DNA of 64,000 nucleotides, taken from Balanoglossus misakiensis (lineage: Eukaryota > Hemichordata). The notes under the pieces were generated by a model. The model was not told the origin of the DNA. It was given only the letters and a program-made list of their open reading frames with translations, and searched no databases. The stretch spans positions 2,790,001 through 2,854,000 of the forward strand of contig CM082579.2 of NCBI GenBank assembly GCA_040954595.2, written 5' to 3'. The position numbers were made by a program, and so were the translations under genes. Of this stretch, positions 51,621 to 64,000 are shown one piece after another (position 1 is the stretch's first letter; the number at the start of each line of letters is the position of its first letter).

Positions 51621-54581
51621 GTGAGTCAGAGTTAAGATGTATTCTTCCCTATCTCCCAGGGAGAGATATCACCATGGTAACTGGTGCACATCTCTGTGAT
51701 AAACCCCACCACGCAGTGTTGCAGGAAATGGCCGTGAGCTGTTTGAGAAACCCCAATCCTGCTATACTTTCCTTCTGCAGTTCTTCTTGAGTGAATTCCT
51801 ACAGGATCTGTACACCTCTGGAAATTCCTTGAATTTGACAACACTGCTGGACAAGTCCTTTGAAAGTCCTGGAAAAATTTTTTCCTGCAGAGTTCTGAAA
51901 AAATGATCTAGCCATTTATACCCCCTAGTAGGGGACGAAGCCAGCGTCACATTGCGCGAGTGAAACTGGCCGACCAGTGAACTTGGCCAGAAGGATGTGG
52001 CATTTGAGCAGGCAGCGAGGGGGCTGTTAGAGAGAGTCTAATTGCATGAACCACATGTCTACAAATGAGATGCACTTGTGACCATCAAGTTAACATATTT
52101 GTGTGGGCTGAACAATTATCTCGAGCACCGTAACATTCTTGTTAGAAGCCAGGGTATAAAACTAAAAGCTTTTCATGTGGGCGAGGAATACCCTACATGT
52201 ACGTTTGGCATTTTTCGCCGGTACAGGCAATGCCAGTGGCAATTTTGTTGGAACTTTGTCAGATACGCAAAATTGACTCAGTGCTGGTCAGCACTCTCAT
52301 TTCATCTTGTGTGACCCAGATTCAATCAAGGAGACTTACACTGTCATCATGTTCAGATTTCTCTCATTGAAATAGTTGCCGCTTGTTGATAAGCAGTTTT
52401 GCCCGCAGGCCCTGTCTAGCTGGAGTGTTCCTGTGTTTTATGTTCTGGTTTCCATTATCGAGCACTTGCCCATGAGGTTACGGAGGACATCCGATTGCCT
52501 GCCAGATCATTGCCTTGAAGGGAAAATTGTCTTAAAGTAGTTTGTGCCTCAAAAATCAAAGACACAAACTTTTTCTTTTCTTTTTATGTATCAATAGTGT
52601 TAAGTGACTAAGAAACTCTATTAAGAGACTTAATAACCATCACTTGCTCTATGACCCCGAAAATCTCATGTCTTCATTCTCTCTCTGTACTTAGCAGGGC
52701 CTCTAATCTCTCGGAAAATTGCAGGTGGCCAGATGATGATGTCTGTGATTTCTGTAATGGGAAGGAAGGTAGTAAAAAGACAATGGCAGGAGTTGATGGC
52801 AATCACGGTAAATAGTCTCTTGGCGACTGAAGGTTAAGAGTGGCCGAGAGCAGTGCTTCGACTCTGCAGTTGATGTCTGACAATGTATTTACCGGGTCGT
52901 TATTTACACAGCTGTTAGTTATTCTGTGGTTTGTAGGTTTTTTTCGTGTCAGGGCAGAGTGTGTTCTAATTGAGTTGTCCTCGTCTCAGGTGAAAGACGT
53001 CATGCAGTCATGTGCCAGCCCTGCCCAGCATGCTGAGTGTAGGGCTGGTCACAGCAGCCTTTAGCTGTACCATCTCCGATGTACTGCAGCAATTAACCAG
53101 CAGAGTGAACTTCCGGCTTTTTAAAGCACTGGGATTTTCCACCAGTTTGGCTCTTGTACGTATGGCTCGGACACTTTTAAGGCAACTGTTGCCACTTTTA
53201 TGTCCTCCTGTCACGAATTTAAAAATCTGAAAAGCTGAAGTGATTTTCTGAGAATGAAAGCGTATCGATCAGTGATTGTATCGACAAAACTTGGTGAAAA
53301 GTTCTGTAAAAAAAACTGTGGACACTCATCTCCTAAATGTTGGAACGTGTCACTTGACAGTTACTTTCACAAATGGCACTCGACTGGCTGTGTTTACAAG
53401 ACACAGAATCTTACCCTGAATACCTGTTGCAGTGGACACGTGCGGTCTAGTACCTCCGAAGACCCAAGGTGTTGATAAAGTAGAATTGTCTGCCATTTCA
53501 TCGACCACTTCATGGCTGTGTACAATCTTAGTCAAGGACTCCCATCCCCTTCAGTATCAGCTCAGAATAAAAGATGTCCTCAGAGCAGGGGTCAAAGAGC
53601 CAAGAAAGAGTTTCCTTTCTTCCCTCATTTGAAGTATCTCTTCAGCCTAGACTCCCCCTTGAAAGAATCTCAGCAGTGCCAAGTTTGTTATTTTGTATTT
53701 ACTTGCACAGAAATGGGTGGGTGAGGATTTTCCCATTGAGAGAGTGACCGCACAGCTCTACATTGTTGCATCTTTGTTTGTCATGCCCTTGGCACTGAAA
53801 GTTCGGTCCAGCCCGCCTCTTTAAACATTGTCTAATTTACTGTACAAATAACTCCATGGGGGCTAATTAAACAGGGAATGGAAAATGGCCATAATGTGAT
53901 GAAAGGGGTTTGGTTGCAATGGTGGAATCTTTTCATCATCCCCATGGATGACCACGTACACCGTCAGAGTTCTATAGGCCACTGTCAGCTTTTTCCCTTC
54001 AGAAAATCTGGCCAATTGCCATGATTTTGAACATGCAGTGCAACTAGTGCTCTGGCTTCTTGCCATCACAAACAGTGGTAGACAAGTAACTGCAAACAAA
54101 CAACCCCATTCTTTCAGAAAAACATCTGAAGGATAATGTGTGCCATGACCCAGATCTTAAATCTTCTTGTTTTGGTCTGGGCTATGTTTCATAATCTGTT
54201 GTGGTGACCCGTATATTTGAATTAGTTTTGATGCACATTGTTATATACAGAGGAGAAAACACACATTCAAAGAAATGGTATCACTTTCATTTCTACTGTC
54301 TGCACATCCTTCAGCTAACACACACTAGCTGCTGTTTTAAAGAATGGCATCTGCACATAGCCGTACACCAGACGTCCCAGTTTAACACTAACTATGTCTC
54401 TTCTTGCATGGTGTTTTGGAAATTGGTGTTTTCGCACTGAAAAGAGAGTCATGGGAAACCTCTTAGAACCCGTCATAAAACCAATATGGCTGCTGACAGA
54501 AACAAGACTGACAGCTGATTGGCCATGTTGTGTTTTGGGTCACATTTGAGGTCACCAGCATCTTCTGCAGAGCCACGGAGT

Positions 54582-54595
54582 GGGGGGGGGGGGGG
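54582..54595. repeat. Homopolymer G tract (14 G)
   Basis: An uninterrupted run of 14 G in intron 2. Confidence 0.95.
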
Positions 54596-56000
54596 AGGCA
54601 ACACAAGGCTTGGTAACTTAGGGAATCCCAGTCAGTTGAGTTGACAAGCCATGACAGATGACACCCATAAAATAAAAGCTCTTCCTAAGTGTCTGTGTTT
54701 CATGAACAGGTGTGGTTTGGATAATATTGTGATTTATTTCAATGAGGCATAAATGTTCGCTGAAGTATTTTGGCATCATTCCTGAGCCTTCTCGTCATTG
54801 ACAACTGCTTAGTTACCAGCATCACCGGTACCTGCTAGGTGACAATTGCTTCCAATTTCTCATTATGTTATAATTAAGAAATCATTGAAGGTCAAAATGT
54901 TAGATACCGACACATAATTTAGACTTGAGTCAGGTGAGAGAAATAAAGGGGTGTAACCAGATCATGCCTGTACATTGAATGAATGTCGCCTGTACTTTGG
55001 GGATCTGGTTCTGTGTTGTCTGAGCATTTGTAGGTCACTTGTAAATATAAAAAATAAATTGTGAATTATTGGTATGAGTCTGATGTGTGTACCAATGTCC
55101 ATTTCAATTAACAAAATCCTCAAAATTATTGCCCTGTGTTAAAATCAAATCACCCAGCTGACAGTACTATCTCTTAACATTTACTTCCCCCTTGAATAAA
55201 AAATGCAGTCAATTAACATGGACAAAAATGAGATGAAATTGATCATTTTGTTACTGCGTGATTCATTTGTACCATGGGGCACTGGGACGACTTGCACACC
55301 ACTGATCTTCATTGTTTTCCATGGCAACCGATGTCTGACAGGTGAAGAATTACCAGCGCCTGGCAAAAACAACAGTAAAATATTTATCTTAGGAATAATC
55401 ATCCATCATAGATCAGTCATGCCACTCCGCTATTCGATATGTGCACTCTCATGAATTCACCGCACAAACACGTGAAACATGAGAACTTTTCAACATGGAA
55501 GAACAGACACAAGTCACCTTGAATGGAAAATTGTTTTGACTGTCATCAGAAATTCAACACCTGACTTTGATTTGACAATTGCAGGCAGCGATAAGAGTTT
55601 TTCTAATGTTTTTTACCCTGTGGCTATGCCAAGAACCCGTACTGTTTTAAATTACATAATTCAGTTTTTTTCTGGTGAATGTGACATCAGGCAAAGTGAA
55701 ATGTCTCTGACAAATGGCGGCCATTTTGCACCTGCTGTGTAGTTGCTGTGTGAGTTATTATACATAAAAATGGAAGTCATAATTCTGAGACATAAACCCA
55801 AGTTCGCTTGTCTTGTGTACGGCTGGATTCCACCAAAGCCACATTAGTGAAATAAGAAGCATACTTCTGTCTCATTTCCTAGTTTGTCATCCATCAAATT
55901 TATGAGCTTAATGTTTATGAATTTTTGTGAAAGCTCAGTACCTGAATAAAATTTACGGGGGTTCCCCAGTTATCTTCCTGGGATTTCCCTCAATATACCC

Positions 56001-56054
56001 ATGTCGTCATCACCATCATCATCGCCATAGCCTTCGCCATCATCATCATCATCG

Positions 56055-56110
<56 letters not shown>

Positions 56111-56165
56111 GTCATTGTCGTCGTCCTCCTCCTCCTCCTCCTCCTCCTCATCATCATCATCATCC

Positions 56166-56202
<37 letters not shown>
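56001..56202. repeat. Long compound ATC/TCC trinucleotide microsatellite
   Basis: About 200 bases of almost pure ATC units, with GTC and a central block of about nine TCC units. It is the longest simple repeat in the window. Poly-His or poly-Met open frames on either strand are artefacts of the repeat. Confidence 0.97.
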
Positions 56203-57223
56203 TGGAACATTAAAACTTAGACAGCATTCATTTTGGGGTGTAGCCAGTTCATTCAACTTTTGCAAATACAGAAACCCAAACTAACATGCCATGGCAACGC
56301 AAACGTACCGTGTTACAGCTTTTAGCCTTAACTTAAATTCCTTGACCTTCTTTAGAAAAAACATGTCATTAATTTATGCCAATTTTTGATTTAGAGTTGT
56401 TTTTGTGAAGTTAGTCTTTCCGTTGAATAGTTCAACAGGTAAAGAAACGTTGGGTTTTCAGTATACCAGTGAAGTATTTGATTTATGTCGGTGATCTCTG
56501 TGGTGTGATACAGGGTAGGTACAGTTGTGGGCACTGACAAGTTTTGACAAATTACCAGATGAAGTGCCTGTTTGTTTGGCTGTCTGCCAGTGGTAAGATT
56601 CACACTTGGTTTGCTCTCTTCGTGGGCTGTAAAATTAGCCACCTATTTTGTAGAAGGAAGAAGTTTTGGCTGTTTTGTTGCTGTTTTATTCTTACTTGCG
56701 ATGGAAAGGCGAAATTTCTCTGGCAAGCCATCACCCCACCCCCACCCCTTAAGAAAATGGTAGTTCAGAGTAGAAAAACAGGATATCAGTTTGGTCAGAC
56801 TTAATCGATTTATAAGTGTGAAACGCTGGCAGGAGTAAACAGAGACTGATTTTCTGTCGTAATAACAGCATCAATCATGTGAAAATATGGCCAGCGCCGG
56901 CTCGCACCAAACAAGCCTCTCGAGGGGTTTGCATGGTGACATGTAAAGCTGTGTCAAATCACGTCACATGGCATCACAGGTACTTCACGTACTTCACACT
57001 TTGTGACAAGTTAATCACCAGGTCTTAGACATACTGGAATGCTCTAGAAATTGTTCAAATATTTTTCGTGGTGAAGTTACCAAGACTACGAAAATTGATG
57101 ATAACATTCCCTGTGTCAGTTGATATACTTTAATTTGTAACTTTTAACTTAAACCGACCAAGTTTTTCAACTGGTATCATTTTTCCTCGCTTTAACCTTT
57201 TTCTTCTCTTCCATGCATTGCAG

Positions 57224-57406
57224 ACGTACATGAAACCTCTGAGAAGTCCGGAAAATGCAGGTATCATGGACCCAGGAACAGTGGATGTGATCTTCTATAA
57301 AATCCCGGAAATCCTCGAAAGTCACCAACGATTCCTCCTGCAGCTGACTGTCCGAGTCAATAACTGGAATGACAAGCAGAAAATTGGAGATCTAATACTT
57401 TCTTCT
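57224..57406 (+). CDS. ARHGEF17: ARHGEF17-like RhoGEF, second DH-domain exon
   Basis: This 61-codon exon (residues 1245-1305) joins in phase 0 and leaves in phase 0 at TCT/GTGAGT. It begins TYMKPLRSPENAGIMDPGTV, includes IFYKIPEILESHQRFLLQL, and ends DKQKIGDLILSS. This corresponds to the end of DH helix 1 and the following helices. It aligns closely with human ARHGEF17, where I recall YMQPLKQPEN, then IFDQIPELLEHHEQFL and QKVGALL. The order, spacing and lack of gaps make the assignment to the ARHGEF10/17 subfamily firm. CR2 and CR3 of the DH domain and any C-terminal beta-propeller region must be encoded by later exons outside the window. Confidence 0.9.
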
Positions 57407-58162
57407 GTGAGTATATCGTAGTCTGCAAACTAGTTCTGGATGTGAGTTCAACAGTATTTTGTTGTCGTTTTTAGTTCAAAATCAATGGAAGATGAGAAAA
57501 AAATTTCGATTTGTGCCAAGAATTTTGGAGGGAGTATGTAACAAAGCAAACATGCTCTTTTCTTTATCGTGTTTGCTGCTTGTTTGTTTGTATACATCTT
57601 ATCGTGCAAGGCGCAGTTCGTTCGGGAAGGTAAGGATTGATGGGCTTTGATGAACTCACACGCATCAAACTTGTACGGTACGTCGATTGTTGCCATGACT
57701 CACTTCAAAAATCAGCATGGCACAGTCTTTTGTGACACGCACTTCACGCTCCACTTGAATCTGCCATGAAGATGAAGATGCATGCGATCCGGGGTGAAAA
57801 AACAAAGCCCTTTATTGTAATCCGCCCGTTCAATCATGTCATGTATTCAGTGCCTGACATAAGTACTACTTCAACAGGTGTCTGTATGAAAAACCCCTTG
57901 CTGTTCCACAACAAGGATCTTCTGATTTTCAATGTCAGAACTCGAACTCCAATTAAGGTGTGAAAGTGTCTTCCTCCCTGCAAGCAACTGTCTGATGATA
58001 TCTTCAGAGATTTTGAGAGCTGGAACACCAAGCCTTGTGTTGACGTCATTACTGAGTCGAATTACATGTGTGCGTGTGTTTAGTATTCAACTTTACTTCA
58101 ATAGACTTGGACCAATCATTGTTAGAGATAATGAGATCTCACAAACAATCAACAGTTCATGA

Positions 58163-58260
58163 CTATGTGCATATAATGTGCGTGTGTGTGTCTGTGTCTA
58201 TGTGTGCGTGCGCATGCACATGCATATCATGTGTTCATGTTTGTGACAGTGTGTGTTTGT
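58163..58260. repeat. Impure GT/GC-rich simple repeat
   Basis: Alternating purine-pyrimidine GTGTGT and GCGCATGCACATGC-type sequence, a potential Z-DNA former. Confidence 0.7.
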
Positions 58261-58629
58261 AGTTGATAATTACATTCTTTCATATCAAAAGTTATCATTG
58301 TGGGAGTCAGCGTGTGTGTGAACCCACGAGAACTGTCACTGTGCGGGCATCCCTTGCCTGAGGAGGTTACAGTTTCATCTCAGTGTATTGATGTGTTTAC
58401 CACACACAAACATGCCTTTCACTATTAGAGCAATTTGATCAGCAGCCTTGGGATACTGAGGCCATGCCATCCTTCTTAATTGACCAGCCTAATTAGGACA
58501 TAAATCGCAGAATGGTATTTAAACAGGTTAATTGCTGACTGTCAATCACTGTCGCTGCTAGCTGGCAGGCCAGCCGATGATTTGTCACCATGGCATAATT
58601 GATTAAAGGGCCTGTGGCTTGTTCGCTGA

Positions 58630-58642
58630 CCCCCCCCCCCCC
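58630..58642. repeat. Homopolymer C tract (13 C)
   Basis: An uninterrupted run of 13 C, equivalent to the G tracts on the other strand. Confidence 0.95.
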
Positions 58643-61600
58643 ATACATTTGTGTCTGCTGTTGCATTACACAGACAGTTCAGATTTAAAATTAGTGGTTT
58701 AATATCTCATACTGCTGTTTAACACCAAGTGTGAGTGTGTTGTCAACAGTTTCCATCGTCTATTTTAGGTACATCCCAGAATGCAACAGCGGCTGAAAAG
58801 CTGCAAATGAGCCCAATCTGAGCCTCTGTATTTGTCAGGGCTGAGAAATATTGTGGAAGGAATAATGTATCCCCTATAATGCCATTTCAGTTTCTTTCAT
58901 CTGATATGTTAATTTTTGTCACTTACTGGACTGAAAAGTCTTCAATCAGTCTCTGTGATTAGAGACAAAAGACAAATACTTGCAGATGACATCATCTTCT
59001 GTGGTGTGATGTCACTGAATGTATTTTTGTGTTATTGCCAACACATTGGGCCGTCAGGTGAGTTCTGTAATCGGTGATCCATCGGTTCGTAAACAAGACA
59101 ATGACCTCCCACTCAGTTCAGAAACAACACGAATGTTGCCAGAAATAGCAACCTCCTGTTTTAAGCTTCTTTATGGGGTAGAAAGTAAACCTCTTAATAG
59201 AGTGATGGAGAATTGGTATTCACCCAAGAGATGCTTGTACTTTGTTCTCGCGCTAATGGTGATGTTATTGTCCAGAATGTCTACGCAGAGAATTACACAC
59301 CCAGCAGAGTTGATTACCTAAAATAAGTACCTCACCTAAAGATCTTGTTGAGATATGTGAAGTAGAGAACGAGATGAGAAAAACAAGGTTTGGGCTTTCT
59401 TTACTGGTAATCAGTACGTCAGAATGACATCACCTCTGAAAAGTAGTTGGGACAGAAATTTGTACATGTAGTTTGTAAGGTCTTTAATTGCACTCTGTTG
59501 TAAATCTGTGTCTTAATCTACTACACAAAGTGGGTAACGTGAGAATGTCAGCAGCCACTACAATTTGATGGCAGTTGCCATCATGTTGTTATACCTAAAC
59601 TGACATTCTGTACTTACTTACTAATTGTAATAAACGATTTCTGACAAACTCAGGCACTACCTTGAGAGAAGCGAAAACCAAAAAATATATACAAAAATCA
59701 AAAGATGCACCTTGTGGTTCTCCATTCAACAAAAAAAATTGCCTTTAGTCTTTTGAGAATTATAAAATGACAGGTAAGTATGCAAATCTGCTGTAGCCAT
59801 AGCAGTGTTGACTGTGAAATTTATCGTAGTTTAGGTTCTGTGCAATTCTACTAGTGTCAAGTTCATTGCCATCAAAGGGCAGCATGCGTTGCTAATATTG
59901 ATTTACTGAGGTGAAGGACCTTTTCAGTGTCTCTCTCCATCAATTCATCCGTTTGATCAGTGCGGATGACAAGACACTGTGATAGTAACTATCTCAGCGG
60001 GGCCATATGTCCAAATCATTTATTAACAAGATGGAAAATGGTTGACGTGTGGAGTTAGCGGGATAGTGTATCTGTTGGATGCTGCACACACATCAACAGG
60101 TTGATCCCGGTGATGTTTTGTTTGGAAGGGTCTACCATTTATTATTATATTTGACTGTTGCACTCTTCTTGTGTTGGGACTTATCCCAAACAGTACCACT
60201 GTTGCTGGTCATTGTAGATTCATCACCATGGTAACAATGGCGGCCATGTTTTTGGTTCCTGCAAACTGAACATTGTGGCTTTTCTTGTTGAGGACTGCTC
60301 GCAATTGAACAAGAAGTGGGAAAAAAATAATTAACAATGGCTAATAATGCCTGCATTGTTTCAGACAAAGCCCACTGAAACAGTTGTTCTCCAGTGTAAA
60401 GTTAAACGAAAACAAACACGCAGTCAGGGGTCACATGAGTGAAAGGAGAGGAACTCACAATGACCTCTTGTTGTGTGAGTAAACTTGATGCAACAAGTTG
60501 CAAAAGACCTGACAGTGGCTGATTGTTAAAGAGTAGTTGATGGGGGGATTTACTTCGACCATTGTTTTGTGATAACAGTGACAGAAGTATTGAATTGCCA
60601 TTCTAGTCATCAGAGCACATGCAGCTCTCATCCTTTGCTTGTAGGCATTACAATGAATTGTCAGTCACCAGAACTCCACTACCATTCCATAATGACCACA
60701 AACACAATGGCTCTACATGTACACTGTAGACATATCTCGCATCATTCACTCTTTGCTTAAACTATGCCTTAAACCACAACACCAAAACTTGACCCAGTTG
60801 TAATGTTTCATTGTCAAGACCTACACACTATTTTATTTGCTCGGGAGTTGTCCAAGGTCAGAGGTCAGAGCAATACTCCCCACCACTGTAGTGCAGGTGT
60901 TTGTTTCTGTTTAGATGAGTTTGAACTTGTCTTTTGTTTTGTGATTTATTTTGCCCGATTATTTGTATGCGCTCTTCACTGATGAGATACGATTCTATTT
61001 AAACTTGGATAAAGTTCAAATGGAGAAAGAGCTGTGGTCTAGTTCTTAAAATGGGGGCAACCATGATCATGTTCGTCTTATTAGGTTTCAAATCAATTAA
61101 ATAAAATCTGTACTCATATTAAATTATTATGGATTTGTTCGTCTGACAGCAAAAAATGCTGACCTTAAAAAATCAAACACATTTGTTCATTGACAGTCAG
61201 GTGCGTGCTTTTGATGGAAGGGACCAACCCCTTTGGTCAGGTTATGCACAAATTTTAGTCTCATTTCGTATCAGTCACTAATTGGTCTTGTTAACATAAT
61301 TAAATAGATGTTAACACACAAAAACAGACACATACATCTGTATAGACAGAGACACACCCACACACAAACAGATAAACTTTGAGCTAAATGTCAAAGGATG
61401 AGCAGTTGAAATTAATCTGGTCTCACAAGGCTTCTCAGACCTAAAAACTTCTAGATTCTTCTGAGCATCTATCTGAGTTGACTGAGATTGAGAGCACAGA
61501 AGAGTTTTCCAGAAAGTTCACATATTTTATCTAGGGTGAAATTTTAATAGGATTCAGGGAGATGGCAGTGATTTTAATGGATTATCCAACATTCTTTGCA

Positions 61601-64000
61601 GTTTTGTGTGGGCGAAAAGCTCTGAATGACCTGCTAGTCATGGCTCGTCAACAATTTGAGTGTATTGTTCACAAAATTTTACATGAATTTGTCCACGTAT
61701 GTATCATTTTGCAGTTACTGTAGGTTGTGTACACTGTCGAACGTCACCATCCCCCCAGGCTATAAAAAGTGGTTTTCTGAGGTACAAATAAAACTCTATG
61801 CATAACTGACTCCTTGATTTACTGTCATTATGGCATGGTTCGTTGATTAGCAGACAGACATTTCCTTCCGCATATCAGAGGTTTAATACAGCGCTTCAGG
61901 TAACAAAAACCCAAATGCCTTGATTTGTTGTATGTAGAAATGGGTGAATATTTCCAGAACTCATTTACAGGGGAAATTGTTAAGTGAAGCATACTTGCGC
62001 ACAATTGCTAGAGCTAGTCACACAATTTTTGGTGAGGAAAGAAATTCTTCATCAATCCCACACGTCAATCAAAACATCAAGGCGTCCCATTGGACCACGG
62101 CTGTCCAACCGTACTTCGGACATTACTTGCCCAGACCTGGCGCAAGGCTGCAGACTTCCAATGTGACAGCCAAATTTAAGCCTTGTAGGAAGTTACCCAC
62201 TTAACAGCCGAGGCCGAACGATCCTAATTGCATCTCTGCTCAGCAGCTGCTTGGAATTCCAACATAAAAGATGGACTGTGTGAGAGACACACTCAAAAGG
62301 CGATGGAGATGTCGTTGTCAATGAAATCCTGGTGTTTTTATCTCTTCCGTGTGATTTGTTTTGACTAAAAACTCTCATGTGTGTTCTAGATGAGAGTGTC
62401 AATAACACTCTTCTTAGCCCTGTTGTCAGTTGTCTGTGATATCCTGTGAATGGACACACAAAACATTGCCTGTATCTTTCAGAATGCAGTAAAGGGAAAA
62501 AGTCAGTATCTTTCCACATTATGCAGTTCCATCTTTGCAGAAACAAGGTGTATGGTCTGTTGCTAGGTTCTCACCTGTGCCCTTTTAATATATCTGCCCA
62601 TAGACATTGATGTCTCGCAATGTGATATTTTACTGAACATTGTAACTTTTGCACCGGCACTTGAAAGGTTGCACACAGCACCTGGTTTTGTTTTAAAGTA
62701 GGGATTAAATCTACGAGAGAGGTTAGAAATGGCTTTCAATGGGGGAGGCCTGGCTGATTGTTGGTTGCAGGGGGACCATGCATAGTACGTATGACTCTGT
62801 ACAAAGGGCAATGTTGTCTCAGGTGAGCTTACGCTGTCCATGGCCACGAAGAAACTCATCTGCAAGCAATATCCCAATAGGGGTAATATACATGTACCGC
62901 GGCTTTCAGTGAAAGCTTTAGGGCTTATAAAGTGCATGTACATCCCCAGCACAATTCGTTTGAAATCTAGAGATGATCGAGCCAGCAAAACAGACAGTCT
63001 GTCACTTATTACAATACGTGTTCAAATTCCTGCATTGTGAGTCTGGTGTAAATTCCGACCGTCAAGGATGGAATGCCACTCTGAAGCATTATTTACTTGA
63101 AAAGGGGGAAAAGTTTCACGACACGGAGAGAATGCTGTAACATTCTTGTTGTCCTCATTACAAAACTCTTCCTTTCCCACCGATTATGCAATCAGTGTCG
63201 GATACCCATTTTCCCAAATCACAGCATAAAAATGTATGTTGAAAACTTAATGTTATCTAAACCATTTTTTCATGTAAATGTCTCTTTCGTAATAGCCCGC
63301 AATCAATTTTCTGACGACCACTGAGGAATCAGTCTTGCTTTAATTTGGACAGATGCATCACGATTGCAGAGAAGTAAAAGCCAGCCTCTGGCAAAACAAA
63401 CTACTGACTGGGAGAAAAACAAATTTGCCTGTCATGAAAACATCACTTCAAGTGAAATTCTCCCTCCCACACACATTTTCCACACAGACTACAGTTTTCT
63501 GTGACTGTAACCCAAGCATGCCACCTACATCTTTACATCCAGCATATTTATCAATTTCATTTATCTCTGTAATAAGTCAAATCTGTTCATGATCAGTCAA
63601 TCTATGTAGAAAGTATAACAGTGCAGCTGCTAAGTTTCATATTTTGGTGAAAGAGTCGCGAAAATGGTCAAAATCCAGTGTTCAATTGATAGGATGATAA
63701 AAATTGAATATTGGATCATTAAAAACAGTGATGACTGATTCATCAAATGCAGTTACTGCATTGGAAGGTAGTGAACATCCAAATGCTTAGTATTGGAGTC
63801 AGAGAGGCCAATGTCCGAGTGTTGTTTGGTTCTCGAGGGGTCATGACATTGGCTGTGACACACATCAGTTCTGCATTATATTGTTGTTTGTAAGAAGATG
63901 TCACATTATGACACCAGACAGCCCAGGGAGAAAATTCAGGCGTGAAGGTCAAAAATATGGAGAAAAAAACACAGGCAAGCAAGGGCAGCTGTGCATGTGG

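Larger units (their letters stand above)
51621..57223 (+). other. Intron 2 of the ARHGEF17-like gene (5.6 kb)
   Basis: It runs from GTGAGT at 51621 to a pyrimidine-rich acceptor ending CATTGCAG at 57223. Contents I can name are a 14-G run (54582-54595) and the large ATC/TCC microsatellite (56001-56202). No alternative exon is convincing. Confidence 0.85.
57407..64000 (+). other. Intron 3 of the ARHGEF17-like gene (continues past the window)
   Basis: It starts with GTGAGTAT. I looked for the next exon, which should continue the DH domain just after DLILSS, and found no acceptor followed by a matching frame. At least 6.6 kb of intron therefore lies in the window. It contains a GT-rich stretch (about 58163-58260) and a 13-C run (58630-58642). 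Nothing else in it is recognisable. Confidence 0.75.

Noticed and set aside
55927-56265. Poly-His and poly-Met open frames
   Set aside because: They are translations of the ATC/TCC microsatellite, in opposite strands and with no other coding support.
61602-61640. Next DH exon after the acceptor TTCTTTGCAG near 61600
   Set aside because: The frame after it does not resemble DH sequence expected after DLILSS, and it soon meets stops.

Overview
This 64 kb window looks like nuclear DNA of a marine invertebrate animal. It has long introns with canonical splice sites, moderate GC, many microsatellites, frequent TACATGTA-type palindromes, and two metazoan gene families. I cannot name the species or phylum from sequence alone. 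I see no bacterial operons, CRISPR arrays, phage, rRNA, or intact tRNA genes.

Layout. Positions 179-1807 (minus strand) hold three coding exons, in phase with each other, of a PLAC8/cornifelin-family cysteine-rich protein whose 3' end leaves the window on the left. Positions 1808 to about 14632 are a 13 kb interval between two head-to-head genes. I find no convincing coding sequence there, but it contains a CpG-rich block ending in a canonical splice donor (5500-5749), a second donor candidate (8714/8715) and palindromic E-boxes. Positions 14633-15097 are a probable 5' leader with several upstream ORFs. At 15098-18751 one giant exon encodes 1218 residues of Ser/Gln/Arg-rich, mostly disordered protein. 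It splices in phase 0 across a 32.8 kb intron to a 26-codon exon (51543-51620), then across a 5.6 kb intron to a 61-codon exon (57224-57406). These two small exons encode the start of a Dbl-homology (RhoGEF) domain most like ARHGEF17/TEM4. The rest of the DH domain and everything downstream lie beyond position 64000.

The 33 kb first intron is CpG-poor and TG/CA-rich, whereas the upstream intergenic DNA and the giant exon are CpG-replete. This fits invertebrate gene-body methylation. Inside the intron, short CpG-rich islets stand out as candidate regulatory elements. One contains a nearly perfect palindrome made of two everted DR1 nuclear-receptor elements (34742-34768). The intron also holds a 33-bp-stem hairpin just after the donor (18921-18995), a tRNA-derived SINE-like element (about 25040-25221), a tandemly duplicated octamer/CCAAT element (25398-25503) and a decayed 43-bp repeat (32084-32254).

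The two genes have no obvious functional link: one is a small PLAC8-domain protein, the other a large Rho exchange factor expected to act on actin and adhesion. Their divergent arrangement leaves room for independent or shared control in the 13 kb between them. I found no wholly new coding system. The most interesting signals are non-coding.
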